From JBBQVS01 sp038211295 (GTDB lineage Bacteria > Chloroflexota > Ktedonobacteria > Ktedonobacterales > Ktedonobacteraceae), in contig JBBQVS010000003.1 in the NCBI GenBank assembly GCA_038211295.1, positions 1-64,000 on the forward strand: DNA of 64,000 nt. Direction: 5' to 3'. This document shows, one piece after another, positions 1 to 8,127 of this stretch. A model generated the notes under the pieces. It saw only the letters and a program-made list of their open reading frames with translations. It was not told the DNA's origin and did not search any database. The number at the start of each line of letters is the position of its first letter. Positions within the stretch are counted from its first letter, which is position 1. Position numbers and translations under genes: made by a program.

Positions 1-579
1 ATGTTTGACCAGCAAGGACTTACCACGCACCGTATAAAACGCCTCAAAGATGAGACCCAGGACAACCAGCATATCACCAACAACACGCCAGATGCCACCG
101 CCAGAGGGAAGATTTGGAATAAAACTACGCTCGACAATGAGGTAAACGCCAGCGATACCCAACAGCATCGCGCCCGTGCGGAGAAGATGAAAGCGTTCGC
201 GTAACAAAAACCAGGAGAGGATAACGGTGAAAAGCGTTTCGCTGCTTACCAGCAAAGCGACATCAGTGGCGGTGGTCAGTGCCAGCCCACCATATTCAAG
301 CAATTTATTGATTACAAATCCCGCGAGTGAGAGTAAAAGCAATTGAGGCAGGTCGCGCCGCGTCAAGTGAAGCTCTTTGCGCTTGTAAAACAGGAGAGGC
401 AGCAGACAAAGGGAAGCCAGCGACATACGCAACGCGTTTAGCATATTTACAGAAATATCTTGCAGAATAAATTTTCCTGCCACGTAACTGGTCGCCCACA
501 ACGTATTAGCTAGTAGAAGAAGAAACCAGGAAAATGTGTGATGAGTTTCCGAAGATATTTTGTTTGGCGCGGTAGACAA
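1..579 (-). CDS. EamA/DMT-family transporter, partial (3' end outside window)
   Basis: The reverse strand reads without a stop from a TTG at 579 to the window edge (193 codons). The product is strongly hydrophobic, with recurring membrane segments such as FSWFLLLLANTLWATSYVAG near the N-terminus and a second half-repeat around LLVSSETLFTVILSWFLLRE. This layout, with the ATSYVAGK and ALLVSSETLF sections, is typical of drug/metabolite transporter (EamA) proteins of about 300 residues with ten helices; roughly two thirds is present. Substrate cannot be told. The TTG start is chosen because AAGGAG lies 7 bases upstream and no ATG fits; a promoter can be read further upstream. Codons continue to base 1, so the C-terminus is lost to the window edge, not to mutation. 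Confidence 0.75.
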   Translation of the reverse strand, partial: MSTAPNKISSETHHTFSWFLLLLANTLWATSYVAGKFILQDISVNMLNALRMSLASLCLLPLLFYKRKELHLTRRDLPQLLLLSLAGFVINKLLEYGGLALTTATDVALLVSSETLFTVILSWFLLRERFHLLRTGAMLLGIAGVYLIVERSFIPNLPSGGGIWRVVGDMLVVLGLIFEAFYTVRGKSLLVKH

Positions 580-623
580 TATACTGCTCCTTACTAGCGT
601 AGGCGTGTTTGCGTCTTACTACA

Positions 624-653
624 AGAATATGAGCAGAAGGGGGTAGTTGTCAA
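624..653 (-). promoter_or_regulatory. Sigma-A-type promoter of the DMT transporter gene
   Basis: On the minus strand TTGACA (648-653) is followed after 18 bases by TATTCT (624-629), about 45 bases ahead of the TTG start at 579. Assigned by match to the sigma-70 consensus only. Confidence 0.5.
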
Positions 654-844
654 ATGCGATTGACAGCGAGCCATTTTTCCCATACACTACATTTATAGAG
701 TTATATACAGTATACTATTAGAAGACTCAGCGCGTCTGAGCAAGCAATCACTTCATCACACTTCTGGTACAATCGCGTATGTATGTGTCTGTCAGATAAA
801 ACGCTATGTTGTCGAGGGGATAAGGTAAGGGGAGAAAACCACTC

Positions 845-3800
845 ATGAGCAGTCGCCAATGTCCTGATTGCGGGAAAATATTATTGACATCCGCGTCGTA
901 CTGTACCAATTGTGGCGAACTTGTCGCAATGTCGGAGCAGGCGATGGTTGCTGTTGCCCAACGTTCATCGACTCCTCTTCAAGACCCGCGCAACAAAAGC
1001 TTTTACGGCGACGACGATATGGTGAGTGTACACGTAGAGGACGCGCGTCCTCTGACATGGCACAAGGACCTGTACGCGTCGTCCCTGCTACAAACGGATG
1101 TCCCCGCGTTACCCGCTACTCCGCGCCCTCTACAACCGCGCAAGCCGCGTCGCATTTCGCTCACCCCTTTGCAACTGAAGAGACGCGGCACACACACCAC
1201 TATGCCAGTGCTCTTCTTCTGGTTCAGTATTGTCTCGGTTGTTGTCTTACTACTTGGCGGCATCTTTGGCGTCTTCATCACCTATGGTCACGGACTGTTC
1301 TCGTCCTCTGTGGGGCCACATGGCCCGACGCTTCAGGCGTCATCAACAGATATCGCGATTGGCGCGACCTTGACCCTGCGCGGAACCAATTTCAGCCCAC
1401 ATGGACGTGTGGGCCTGAGTCATGACGCCATCATTACCATTGTCGATACAGGCGGTACATCGGTTATTCAAGCGGACGCGCACGGCGACTTTATCGACAC
1501 GGTTACAGTCGCTCCCGACTGGCAGGCAGGCATTCATTCAATCAACGCGGAAGACGCGCATTTGCATAAAATAGCCCGTCTATCGCTGATTGTGACGGGC
1601 CAAAGTACCTCGCTACGACCCGCGCATCTGCTGCTTTCGGCATCGGTGCTTGATCTTGGCACAGGCGACCTCGCTACAAATTCAACAAAGACGCTGACAC
1701 TGAGCAATGTTGGTGGTGGGCAAATAACATGGCAAGGCAATACAGACAAGCCGTGGCTACTTATAACGCCGCGCCAGGGGACGTTCGCGAGTGGCACGAA
1801 AGCAACGGTAACGGTTGCGGTAAACCGTTCGACGCTGGTTCCCGGCGTGTATACGACGCATGTGGATTTTTTGTCGAATGCCGGCGATACAAAAGTAACG
1901 ATTACGATGCGCGTGGTGCCGCTTGACCCCGCAGGTAGTGCCGTGCTACAAGTCTCGCCCGCCGTGCTCACGTTTACCGCGACGGATGGTGGCGCACGAC
2001 CACCCACACAAACAATTACGATAAGCGATCCCGGCGTGCGTCCGCTACAGTGGAGCGCGACGACAAACGCGCCGTGGTTGTCACTTTCACCCAGCATCGG
2101 TACAGTGCAAAACGCCGCTACTGCCGATACAGTCTCACCATCTCTGGCACGGGGAACAAACTCACAGACCGCCAGTGTAAGCATCGATACAAGCACATTG
2201 TTGCCCGGCACGTATAGTGGCGCGATTACCATTAGTGGGCAAGCAACAGAGCAAGTGAAGGATAGCCCACAAAGCATTGTCGTCACCATCACCATCACGC
2301 CTCAGTGTGGAGTTGTAGTCGCGCCATCGCTTCTAACCTTCGCGAGTGTCTATCAGCAGAGCGCACCCGCGAGTAAGAGTCTCAGTGTAGACACTTCACA
2401 GGGCTGCAATACGCCAGTGCGTTGGAGCGCGACAACAGCAGCCCAGTGGCTCACGCTGAATACGACGAGTGGGACAACATCGACGAAACTCGCCGTTGGC
2501 ATCAACACAGCGGGCCTGTCCCCCGCGACATACAAGGGGTCGATTGTCTTCACCTCCTCATCTGGCACAGAAACAGTACCAGTAACATTTACGCTCTGTG
2601 AGCAGGCAACACCAGTTATGAACGTCTCCACAACTACGCTCACGTATACCAGCGTTGTTGGAAACGCAAGCATCGACGCACAAAACATTGGCATCACAAA
2701 CACGGCGGGCGGCACACTGAACTGGCAGGCGACGGCGGCGACCAGTGTTGGGGGCAACTGGCTCAGCGTCACACCTGTAGGGGGAAGTCTTACCGCGCAA
2801 CAAACCGCGACACTGACCGTTACAGTCGCACAGACCGCACTTACCCCAAACACCTACACGGGAACTATCACGCTCGTTGGAACCGATGGCGCGGGACATG
2901 CCGCCCCCGGTAGCCCAATGGTGATTCCAGTGAGCTTGGTGGTGCAAGCGGCTTGTGTCATCAGTATAGATAGGGCAGAGCTTACCTTTACTGGTATCGC
3001 GGGTCAACCCAACCCCACGTCACAAGACATAATAATTAGTGCGAGTGGAGCCTGCACACACATGCTGACATGGACAGCGACACCGAACGCGAACTGGCTA
3101 ATAACGACCCCCGCAACAGGTGCTGTGGCTCTGGGTGCTGTGGGCAAGGGCAGCGTGGGAGTAACGCTCGCGGGACTCAGCGCGACCAACTACCAAGCGG
3201 CTATAACAATTACCGCGCGGGATAGTGTCACACAGGCCGCAATTGGTGTCCCAATTGCGGTAGCTATAGCGTTGACAGTGCAGTCTGCATGTACGATCTC
3301 GGCTCCTTCGAGCAGAGCGGAGACGTTCACAACGGAGGCAGGACTGAATCCTGATGTACAGACATTTACTCTCGCGGTAAGTGGCACCTGTAATGGCAAT
3401 GTCACTATTACCCCCGCATCCTCACTTCTGGCTGGGAGCGGGTGGTTGACGGTGAAACCAGCTTCTGTAAGCGTGGCAACAGGTAGAACCGCAACATTTA
3501 CTGTGAGCATCGCTGGTACAGCTCTAACTGCTGGCACTTATAATGGCTCTATCCTGCTCGCAGCCACCGTCGGTGGCGCGGCGAGTGCCGGAAGTCCGCA
3601 GACTGTTGGCGTGACGGTAAACGTCACCGCACCCGCGACGATGGCGGCGAGTGCAGGTGGTTTATCCACAAACACAACGGGAGGCGTGACAACGCAGCCT
3701 GTGAACATCGCCAATACGGGGGGAACCGCGATGAACTGGACGGCAACCCTGACAAACGCACCTGCCTTTGTATCGCTCACACCCACTTCCGGTACACTGG

Positions 3801-4372
3801 GAGCCGGTATGAGTACAACAACAAACATTTTTGTAAGCGGCACGGGTGTCACTGGGACATATACCGCGGCAGTGACCCTGACCGCCACCGATGTGGGTAG
3901 TGGCAGTATCGTCGCGGGTAGCCCAATAAGTATTCCTGTGACAATTATTATCGCATCACCTACCCTTCAGGCTAGCGCGTCAAGCCTTACCTTCGCGGCT
4001 ACTGCGGGTACAAATCCAGCAGCGCAAACTGTTATGATTACGAATATAGGTGGCGGCACACTGAACTGGACGGCAAGCATCCCCTCGGCGGGCTGGCTCA
4101 CGCTTGACAGCACAGGGGGAAGTGATACGCCTAACGTTTCTTCTACGTTGACCTGTAGCGTGAACACTGCTAGGCTCGCTGCTGGCCCGTATACCGCGAC
4201 AATTGTGCTCACGCCCTCAGCAGGAGCAACCGTCATCATAACGGTTACGCTTACCGTTGTCGCCGTTGTTCCCACGCCTACCGTCGGAGTTACTCCAGTA
4301 GTCGGAACAACCCCGACGGTGGGCATCACTCCAACACCAACGATAGGAGCAACGTCTACTGCAACGGTATAG
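845..4372 (+). CDS. Zinc-ribbon, single-pass membrane protein with about eight BACON-like repeats
   Basis: A protein of 1175 residues. Residues 6-23 form a CPDC...CTNC zinc ribbon (C6, C9, C20, C23), expected in the cytoplasm. One membrane helix lies at about 120-148 (MPVLFFWFSIVSVVVLLLGG). The rest should be outside the cell: an Ig/IPT-like domain at about 160-252, then about eight repeats of 90-110 residues, each with a PWLxLxPxxG-type core (PWLLITPRQGT, PWLSLSPSIGT, NWLSVTPVGGS, GWLTLDSTGGS), and a Thr/Pro/Val-rich tail. The repeats match the general pattern of BACON / choice-of-anchor beta-sandwich domains, which often serve in carbohydrate or protein contacts at the surface. GGGGAG stands 10 bases before the ATG. 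No ligand can be inferred. It converges on der with only 20 bases between. Confidence 0.75.
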   Translation: MSSRQCPDCGKILLTSASYCTNCGELVAMSEQAMVAVAQRSSTPLQDPRNKSFYGDDDMVSVHVEDARPLTWHKDLYASSLLQTDVPALPATPRPLQPRKPRRISLTPLQLKRRGTHTTMPVLFFWFSIVSVVVLLLGGIFGVFITYGHGLFSSSVGPHGPTLQASSTDIAIGATLTLRGTNFSPHGRVGLSHDAIITIVDTGGTSVIQADAHGDFIDTVTVAPDWQAGIHSINAEDAHLHKIARLSLIVTGQSTSLRPAHLLLSASVLDLGTGDLATNSTKTLTLSNVGGGQITWQGNTDKPWLLITPRQGTFASGTKATVTVAVNRSTLVPGVYTTHVDFLSNAGDTKVTITMRVVPLDPAGSAVLQVSPAVLTFTATDGGARPPTQTITISDPGVRPLQWSATTNAPWLSLSPSIGTVQNAATADTVSPSLARGTNSQTASVSIDTSTLLPGTYSGAITISGQATEQVKDSPQSIVVTITITPQCGVVVAPSLLTFASVYQQSAPASKSLSVDTSQGCNTPVRWSATTAAQWLTLNTTSGTTSTKLAVGINTAGLSPATYKGSIVFTSSSGTETVPVTFTLCEQATPVMNVSTTTLTYTSVVGNASIDAQNIGITNTAGGTLNWQATAATSVGGNWLSVTPVGGSLTAQQTATLTVTVAQTALTPNTYTGTITLVGTDGAGHAAPGSPMVIPVSLVVQAACVISIDRAELTFTGIAGQPNPTSQDIIISASGACTHMLTWTATPNANWLITTPATGAVALGAVGKGSVGVTLAGLSATNYQAAITITARDSVTQAAIGVPIAVAIALTVQSACTISAPSSRAETFTTEAGLNPDVQTFTLAVSGTCNGNVTITPASSLLAGSGWLTVKPASVSVATGRTATFTVSIAGTALTAGTYNGSILLAATVGGAASAGSPQTVGVTVNVTAPATMAASAGGLSTNTTGGVTTQPVNIANTGGTAMNWTATLTNAPAFVSLTPTSGTLGAGMSTTTNIFVSGTGVTGTYTAAVTLTATDVGSGSIVAGSPISIPVTIIIASPTLQASASSLTFAATAGTNPAAQTVMITNIGGGTLNWTASIPSAGWLTLDSTGGSDTPNVSSTLTCSVNTARLAAGPYTATIVLTPSAGATVIITVTLTVVAVVPTPTVGVTPVVGTTPTVGITPTPTIGATSTATV

Positions 4373-4392
4373 CCTGTTCGCACGCAAGGACG

Positions 4393-5811
4393 CTATTTCT
4401 CTTCTTTCGCTGAGCGCGGCCTGAACTGAAGTCGAATGCCCGTTCCATTAAAACCAAAGGCTTCGCGCAAACGGTTCTCAAGATACCGCTCATACGAGAA
4501 GTGCATGGCGTCCGTGTCATTGACAAAGAAGGTGAATGTTGGTGGATTGACCCGCGTCTGCGTCGCGTAATAAACCTTGAGCGGCTTATTGCGAATAATC
4601 GCGGGATGATGTCGTCGCACCGCGTCCTGTACAACCTCGTTGAGCCTTGACGTTGGCACACGCAGAAAGCGCATCTCTGCAATATGCACGACGGTTTCAA
4701 GAATTGACTGAACGTGGTAGCCTGTTTTCGCGGATGCAAAGATAACAGGAGCGTAGGGCATAAACTTGAATTCTTCCAGCACCAGTTTGCGGTAATGCTC
4801 CGCTGTCTCGATCTCATCGTCCGGGTGTGGCAGCACGTCCTCTTCACGTTCCGCACGTCGCTGCTCTTGCGCGAGATCCCACTTGTTGATAATGATGACA
4901 ACGCCTTTTGCGGCCTCCGCAACTTGACCTGCGATATGCATGTCTTGTGCCGCGATACCCTCACTGGCATCGATGAGCAGAAGCGCAACATCACACCGCT
5001 CGATGGCACGGCTCGAACGGAGCACGCTATACTTCTCGATACCCACGCCGACGCGCCCACGCCGCCGAATACCAGCAGTATCAATCAAGACAAGTTTGCG
5101 GCCCTGAAACTGTACCTCAGTGTCGATAGCGTCACGCGTTGTACCGGGCATATCGCTCACGATGGCACGATCTACGCCGACAACGGCGTTGAGCAACGAC
5201 GACTTACCAACATTTGGGCGTCCCACGATAGCGATACGGGGCGTCTCGTCCTCTTCATCACCGTCCTCTTCCTCGTCCGCTTCAGGCAATTCTTCGACGA
5301 TGCGGTCAAGCACATCGCCTGTGCCGACGCCCTGAATCGAGGAAAGCACAATCGGCTCACCCAGACCAAGATTATAAAATTCAACTGCGTCCTGACGACG
5401 ACTTTCGTTGTCGGCCTTGTTCGCGGCAAGAATGACTGGCTTCTTGGTACGACGTAACACGTCGGCAACCTCTTCGTCGGCGGCGGTAATGCCTGAACGC
5501 GCGTCAACCATAAACACGATCACGTCGGCCTCTTCAATGGCGAGTTCCGCTTGAGCCTGCACATGCTCCATCAGGTCGCCGGGTTGTCCCGTGAGTCCAA
5601 CCTGACCAACAGGAATTTCGGAGCCAAATTCGAGGCCGCCTGTATCAATGAGCGTAAAGGTGCGCCCATTCCAATCGGTATCGCCATAGAGACGATCACG
5701 CGTCGTTCCCGGCAAATCTTCGACAATGGCGATTCTATCGCCGAGCATACGGTTAAAAAATGTGGATTTACCGACGTTTGGTCGTCCCACGATGGCAACA
5801 AGCGGCTTCAT
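4393..5811 (-). CDS. der: GTPase Der (EngA), ribosome assembly
   Basis: A 472-residue protein with two tandem GTPase domains, the hallmark of Der/EngA. The first P-loop is GRPNVGKST at residues 9-17 with switch motif DTGG; the second is GRPNVGKSS near residue 197 with DTAG. NKAD and NKWD give the guanine-specificity loops, and a KH-like C-terminal domain follows from about residue 375. Der is needed for maturation of the large ribosomal subunit. An acidic stretch (EADEEEDGDEEDE) links the two G domains. The ATG is preceded by GGAGGGG, 9 bases upstream. Length is normal (about 435-490). It is followed by no clear terminator and converges with the BACON gene. Confidence 0.96.
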   Translation of the reverse strand: MKPLVAIVGRPNVGKSTFFNRMLGDRIAIVEDLPGTTRDRLYGDTDWNGRTFTLIDTGGLEFGSEIPVGQVGLTGQPGDLMEHVQAQAELAIEEADVIVFMVDARSGITAADEEVADVLRRTKKPVILAANKADNESRRQDAVEFYNLGLGEPIVLSSIQGVGTGDVLDRIVEELPEADEEEDGDEEDETPRIAIVGRPNVGKSSLLNAVVGVDRAIVSDMPGTTRDAIDTEVQFQGRKLVLIDTAGIRRRGRVGVGIEKYSVLRSSRAIERCDVALLLIDASEGIAAQDMHIAGQVAEAAKGVVIIINKWDLAQEQRRAEREEDVLPHPDDEIETAEHYRKLVLEEFKFMPYAPVIFASAKTGYHVQSILETVVHIAEMRFLRVPTSRLNEVVQDAVRRHHPAIIRNKPLKVYYATQTRVNPPTFTFFVNDTDAMHFSYERYLENRLREAFGFNGTGIRLQFRPRSAKEEK

Positions 5812-5918
5812 AAGTTCGCCCCTCCACCCTTTCCTATCGCGCTGATAGCTGTGTGTAACCTGTGTAAAACATGAATAGTCGGAACCTATTATAACACAGT
5901 TGGGCCTGATACACGAGG

Positions 5919-7235
5919 CTATTCCAATTCGCGCACCTCGCGCACAAACAGGGGCAGTAGGACGTTCGCCAAATTGATGAGGCCGGAGATGATAAAGACG
6001 AGCGCGGGGCCGATACGATCAGTCATGATACCACCCAGCAGTTCGCCAACGGGAATCATGGCGAACGAGCCAAGCGTGTCGATACTGATGACACGCCCCA
6101 GCTTGTCGCTCGGTATTGTCTCGTGTAACACGGTGAAGAAGATGGTGTTGAAGGCGGCTAGCCCGAAGCCGACAAATATACTCGCGAATGGCGCAATGAA
6201 GAAGATCATGCTGTGAGGAAAGGGCAGACCAAATATTAGGATGCCAAGACAGCTCAGTGTGAGGGAAAGGTAGGACAGGAGGCCGCGCTTCTTTATCTTT
6301 GTGGCGCGTCCAACGAGCAGGAGGGCTAGCACCGAGCCAATCGCTCCGGTTGCCTCGATGAGTCCAAGCAACCATGCTCCCTGCCCGTACACATCATGAA
6401 CCAACTTGGGCATCGCCACCGCAAGCGTCGCCATAAAGCCGATATTGCCAAAGGCCGCGCTTATGGTCGTCACCCAGAGCCAGCGCACCTGACGCACATA
6501 CACAAAACCCTCGCGGATGTCGGTCAGCACACCGCGAAAACCATGCTTCTCTTCTGGCACTACCGCTAGTCCGACGCCCTGAATATTCTCGGCCACAACA
6601 TCTGGTGTAATGGAAACAAGCGTCACATGCCGCTCTGGAATGTGAACAAAGAGCAGGAATGCGACTGAAATGAAGAAGCTTGTGGCGTTAGCCAGAAACG
6701 CACCCATTGGAGTGATGAGAGCAATCAGCCCAGCACCAAGCATGGGGCCAAGAAATTGTGCCAGTGTGTTGCCAAGCGCAATGACCGAGTTTGCCGATGT
6801 CAAGTCCTCTTTCTCGACAAGATCAGGTACAATCGCCTGCACCGCTGGATTGAAAAAGCCATCAATCACCCCGAACACGAGTGCTTCGACAATAAGATGC
6901 CAGAATTGCAAATGACCGAGAAAGCCTGTAACACTGATAAGTAACACAATCGCTCCCCGTCCACCATCTGACCACAGGATAATCAAACGGCGTGGCAAGC
7001 GGTCTGCGGCGACCCCGCCGATCAGTACAAATACCAGACGTGGAATCATGGCAGCAAGAAGCACGGTTCCCATCGCAAGTCCTGAATGCGTCATCAACAA
7101 CACTTGCCACGCCAATGCGATAGTAAAAATGCCATCGCCCAGATTAGAGATCGTTTGCCCAATCCACGCCAGCGCATAGGGACGCGAACGTAAAGCGCGG
7201 GCGAAACGAAGCTTTTCGACAAGCGCGACGTTCAT
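5919..7235 (-). CDS. MFS transporter (drug-efflux type)
   Basis: A 438-residue polytopic protein with about twelve membrane helices. The loop between helices 2 and 3 carries the MFS signature in the form GGVAADRLPRR, and helices 4-5 contain ALGNTLAQFLGPMLGAGLIA, typical of the DHA3/enterobactin-exporter-like branch (MFS_3). The likely role is proton-driven efflux across the cytoplasmic membrane; substrate unknown. AGGAGGTAGCC precedes the ATG, a strong ribosome binding site. It follows der's start by about 100 bases in the same direction but with a gap that can hold its own promoter for der. A REP-like hairpin lies just upstream at 7307-7361. Confidence 0.85.
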   Translation of the reverse strand: MNVALVEKLRFARALRSRPYALAWIGQTISNLGDGIFTIALAWQVLLMTHSGLAMGTVLLAAMIPRLVFVLIGGVAADRLPRRLIILWSDGGRGAIVLLISVTGFLGHLQFWHLIVEALVFGVIDGFFNPAVQAIVPDLVEKEDLTSANSVIALGNTLAQFLGPMLGAGLIALITPMGAFLANATSFFISVAFLLFVHIPERHVTLVSITPDVVAENIQGVGLAVVPEEKHGFRGVLTDIREGFVYVRQVRWLWVTTISAAFGNIGFMATLAVAMPKLVHDVYGQGAWLLGLIEATGAIGSVLALLLVGRATKIKKRGLLSYLSLTLSCLGILIFGLPFPHSMIFFIAPFASIFVGFGLAAFNTIFFTVLHETIPSDKLGRVISIDTLGSFAMIPVGELLGGIMTDRIGPALVFIISGLINLANVLLPLFVREVRELE

Positions 7236-7306
7236 GGCTACCTCCTGTTCTCACACAGTAGATGCGACAGAGGTTTTATTCTACCATATCAGTTGGAGTA
7301 AGGGGG

Positions 7307-7361
7307 CATGGCGCAGGCAAGCCGCGCCACTACCATACACGATTTCGCATGGCTTCGCCAC
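7307..7361. repeat. REP-like intergenic hairpin, copy A
   Basis: Two short palindromes sit between the MFS and TspO genes: ATGGCGC-AGGCAAGC-CGCGCCAC at 7308-7330 and ATGGC-TTC-GCCAC at 7349-7361. The same core (GCGxGGGCAAGCxGxGCC) recurs at 25926 and 36722, and the second hairpin resembles one at 50055, always outside genes. Confidence 0.6.
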
Positions 7362-7389
7362 GTCATGTTGTACTTCCTATTATTTGCGC

Positions 7390-8037
7390 TTAGTCTCTAT
7401 GCGCGACGAGCGACGAGATTGGTTCCGCGAAGGGGCCAGCGTTATAGAGATCGTCGCGGTTCCACAGGACTTGAAAGGTCGCGGCAGTCGCGGCAACGGT
7501 GAGCCATATGAACAGAGTGCTCAGCGAGAGTGCCACCTTCGTGTCTTTGAGGCGGAAGATGGCCACAAAGCCGCTCGCGATAGTTAAGCCCGCGAAGATG
7601 AGTGTCAGGAAAAACGCGTTGATTGGTGAACGCAGGCTGAAGTATGCCGCGTTGAAAATCACAAAATTGACCCAGGTCGCGCCCTGTAGTGCGAGATATT
7701 CGTTGCGTCCAGGCGTCCCCTTTGGCTTGTTGAGCACCGCCAACGTACCCCAGATCGCGAAGAAGTTATTGATTGTCCAGGCAGGCCCGAACACCCAGGA
7801 CGGCGGCGTGAAGATGGATTGTTTCAACGAACGGAAGTACGATACATCCCCAAAGACGTTGTCACGCACCGTCTCGCCTTTGTTGCCACTCACAAGACTA
7901 GTGAGTCCCGCGAGGCCAAAGGTAAGCAGTTGCACCGTGCCATAAAAGGCGAGGCCGTGATACCAACGCCACTTCGCTGGCTCACCTGTGATTGTTCGTG
8001 TTACTGTATCTTTTATTTTTGTCGTTGTCGATGCCAT
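7390..8037 (-). CDS. TspO/MBR family membrane protein
   Basis: A 215-residue membrane protein with five likely helices. Family signatures are visible: FTPPSWVFGPAWTINNF in the first loop and the aromatic-rich end of the last helix, AATFQVLWNRDD. TspO/MBR proteins bind tetrapyrroles and are linked to porphyrin traffic and stress. At 215 residues it is longer than the usual 155-170, with extra N-terminal residues (a Lys/Thr-rich head and one extra hydrophobic segment) and a C-terminal tail. Start chosen from AAGGAG 6 bases before the ATG. It stands alone, flanked by different functions. Confidence 0.85.
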   Translation of the reverse strand: MASTTTKIKDTVTRTITGEPAKWRWYHGLAFYGTVQLLTFGLAGLTSLVSGNKGETVRDNVFGDVSYFRSLKQSIFTPPSWVFGPAWTINNFFAIWGTLAVLNKPKGTPGRNEYLALQGATWVNFVIFNAAYFSLRSPINAFFLTLIFAGLTIASGFVAIFRLKDTKVALSLSTLFIWLTVAATAATFQVLWNRDDLYNAGPFAEPISSLVAHRD

Positions 8038-8127
8038 TAGTTGCTCCTTGTTGTTATTTCGTTGTTATTTCCTGTTTATACTATAGAACACAAACCTGAG
8101 AATGACACAAAGTAGCCAATATAGACG

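Noticed and set aside
1..204. Forward-strand open frame of 67 codons at the window start
   Set aside because: It overlaps antisense a continuous transporter reading frame with clear membrane helices on the minus strand.
4714..5457. 247-codon frame antisense to der
   Set aside because: Long antisense frames are common in GC-rich codon patterns; der on the other strand is beyond doubt.
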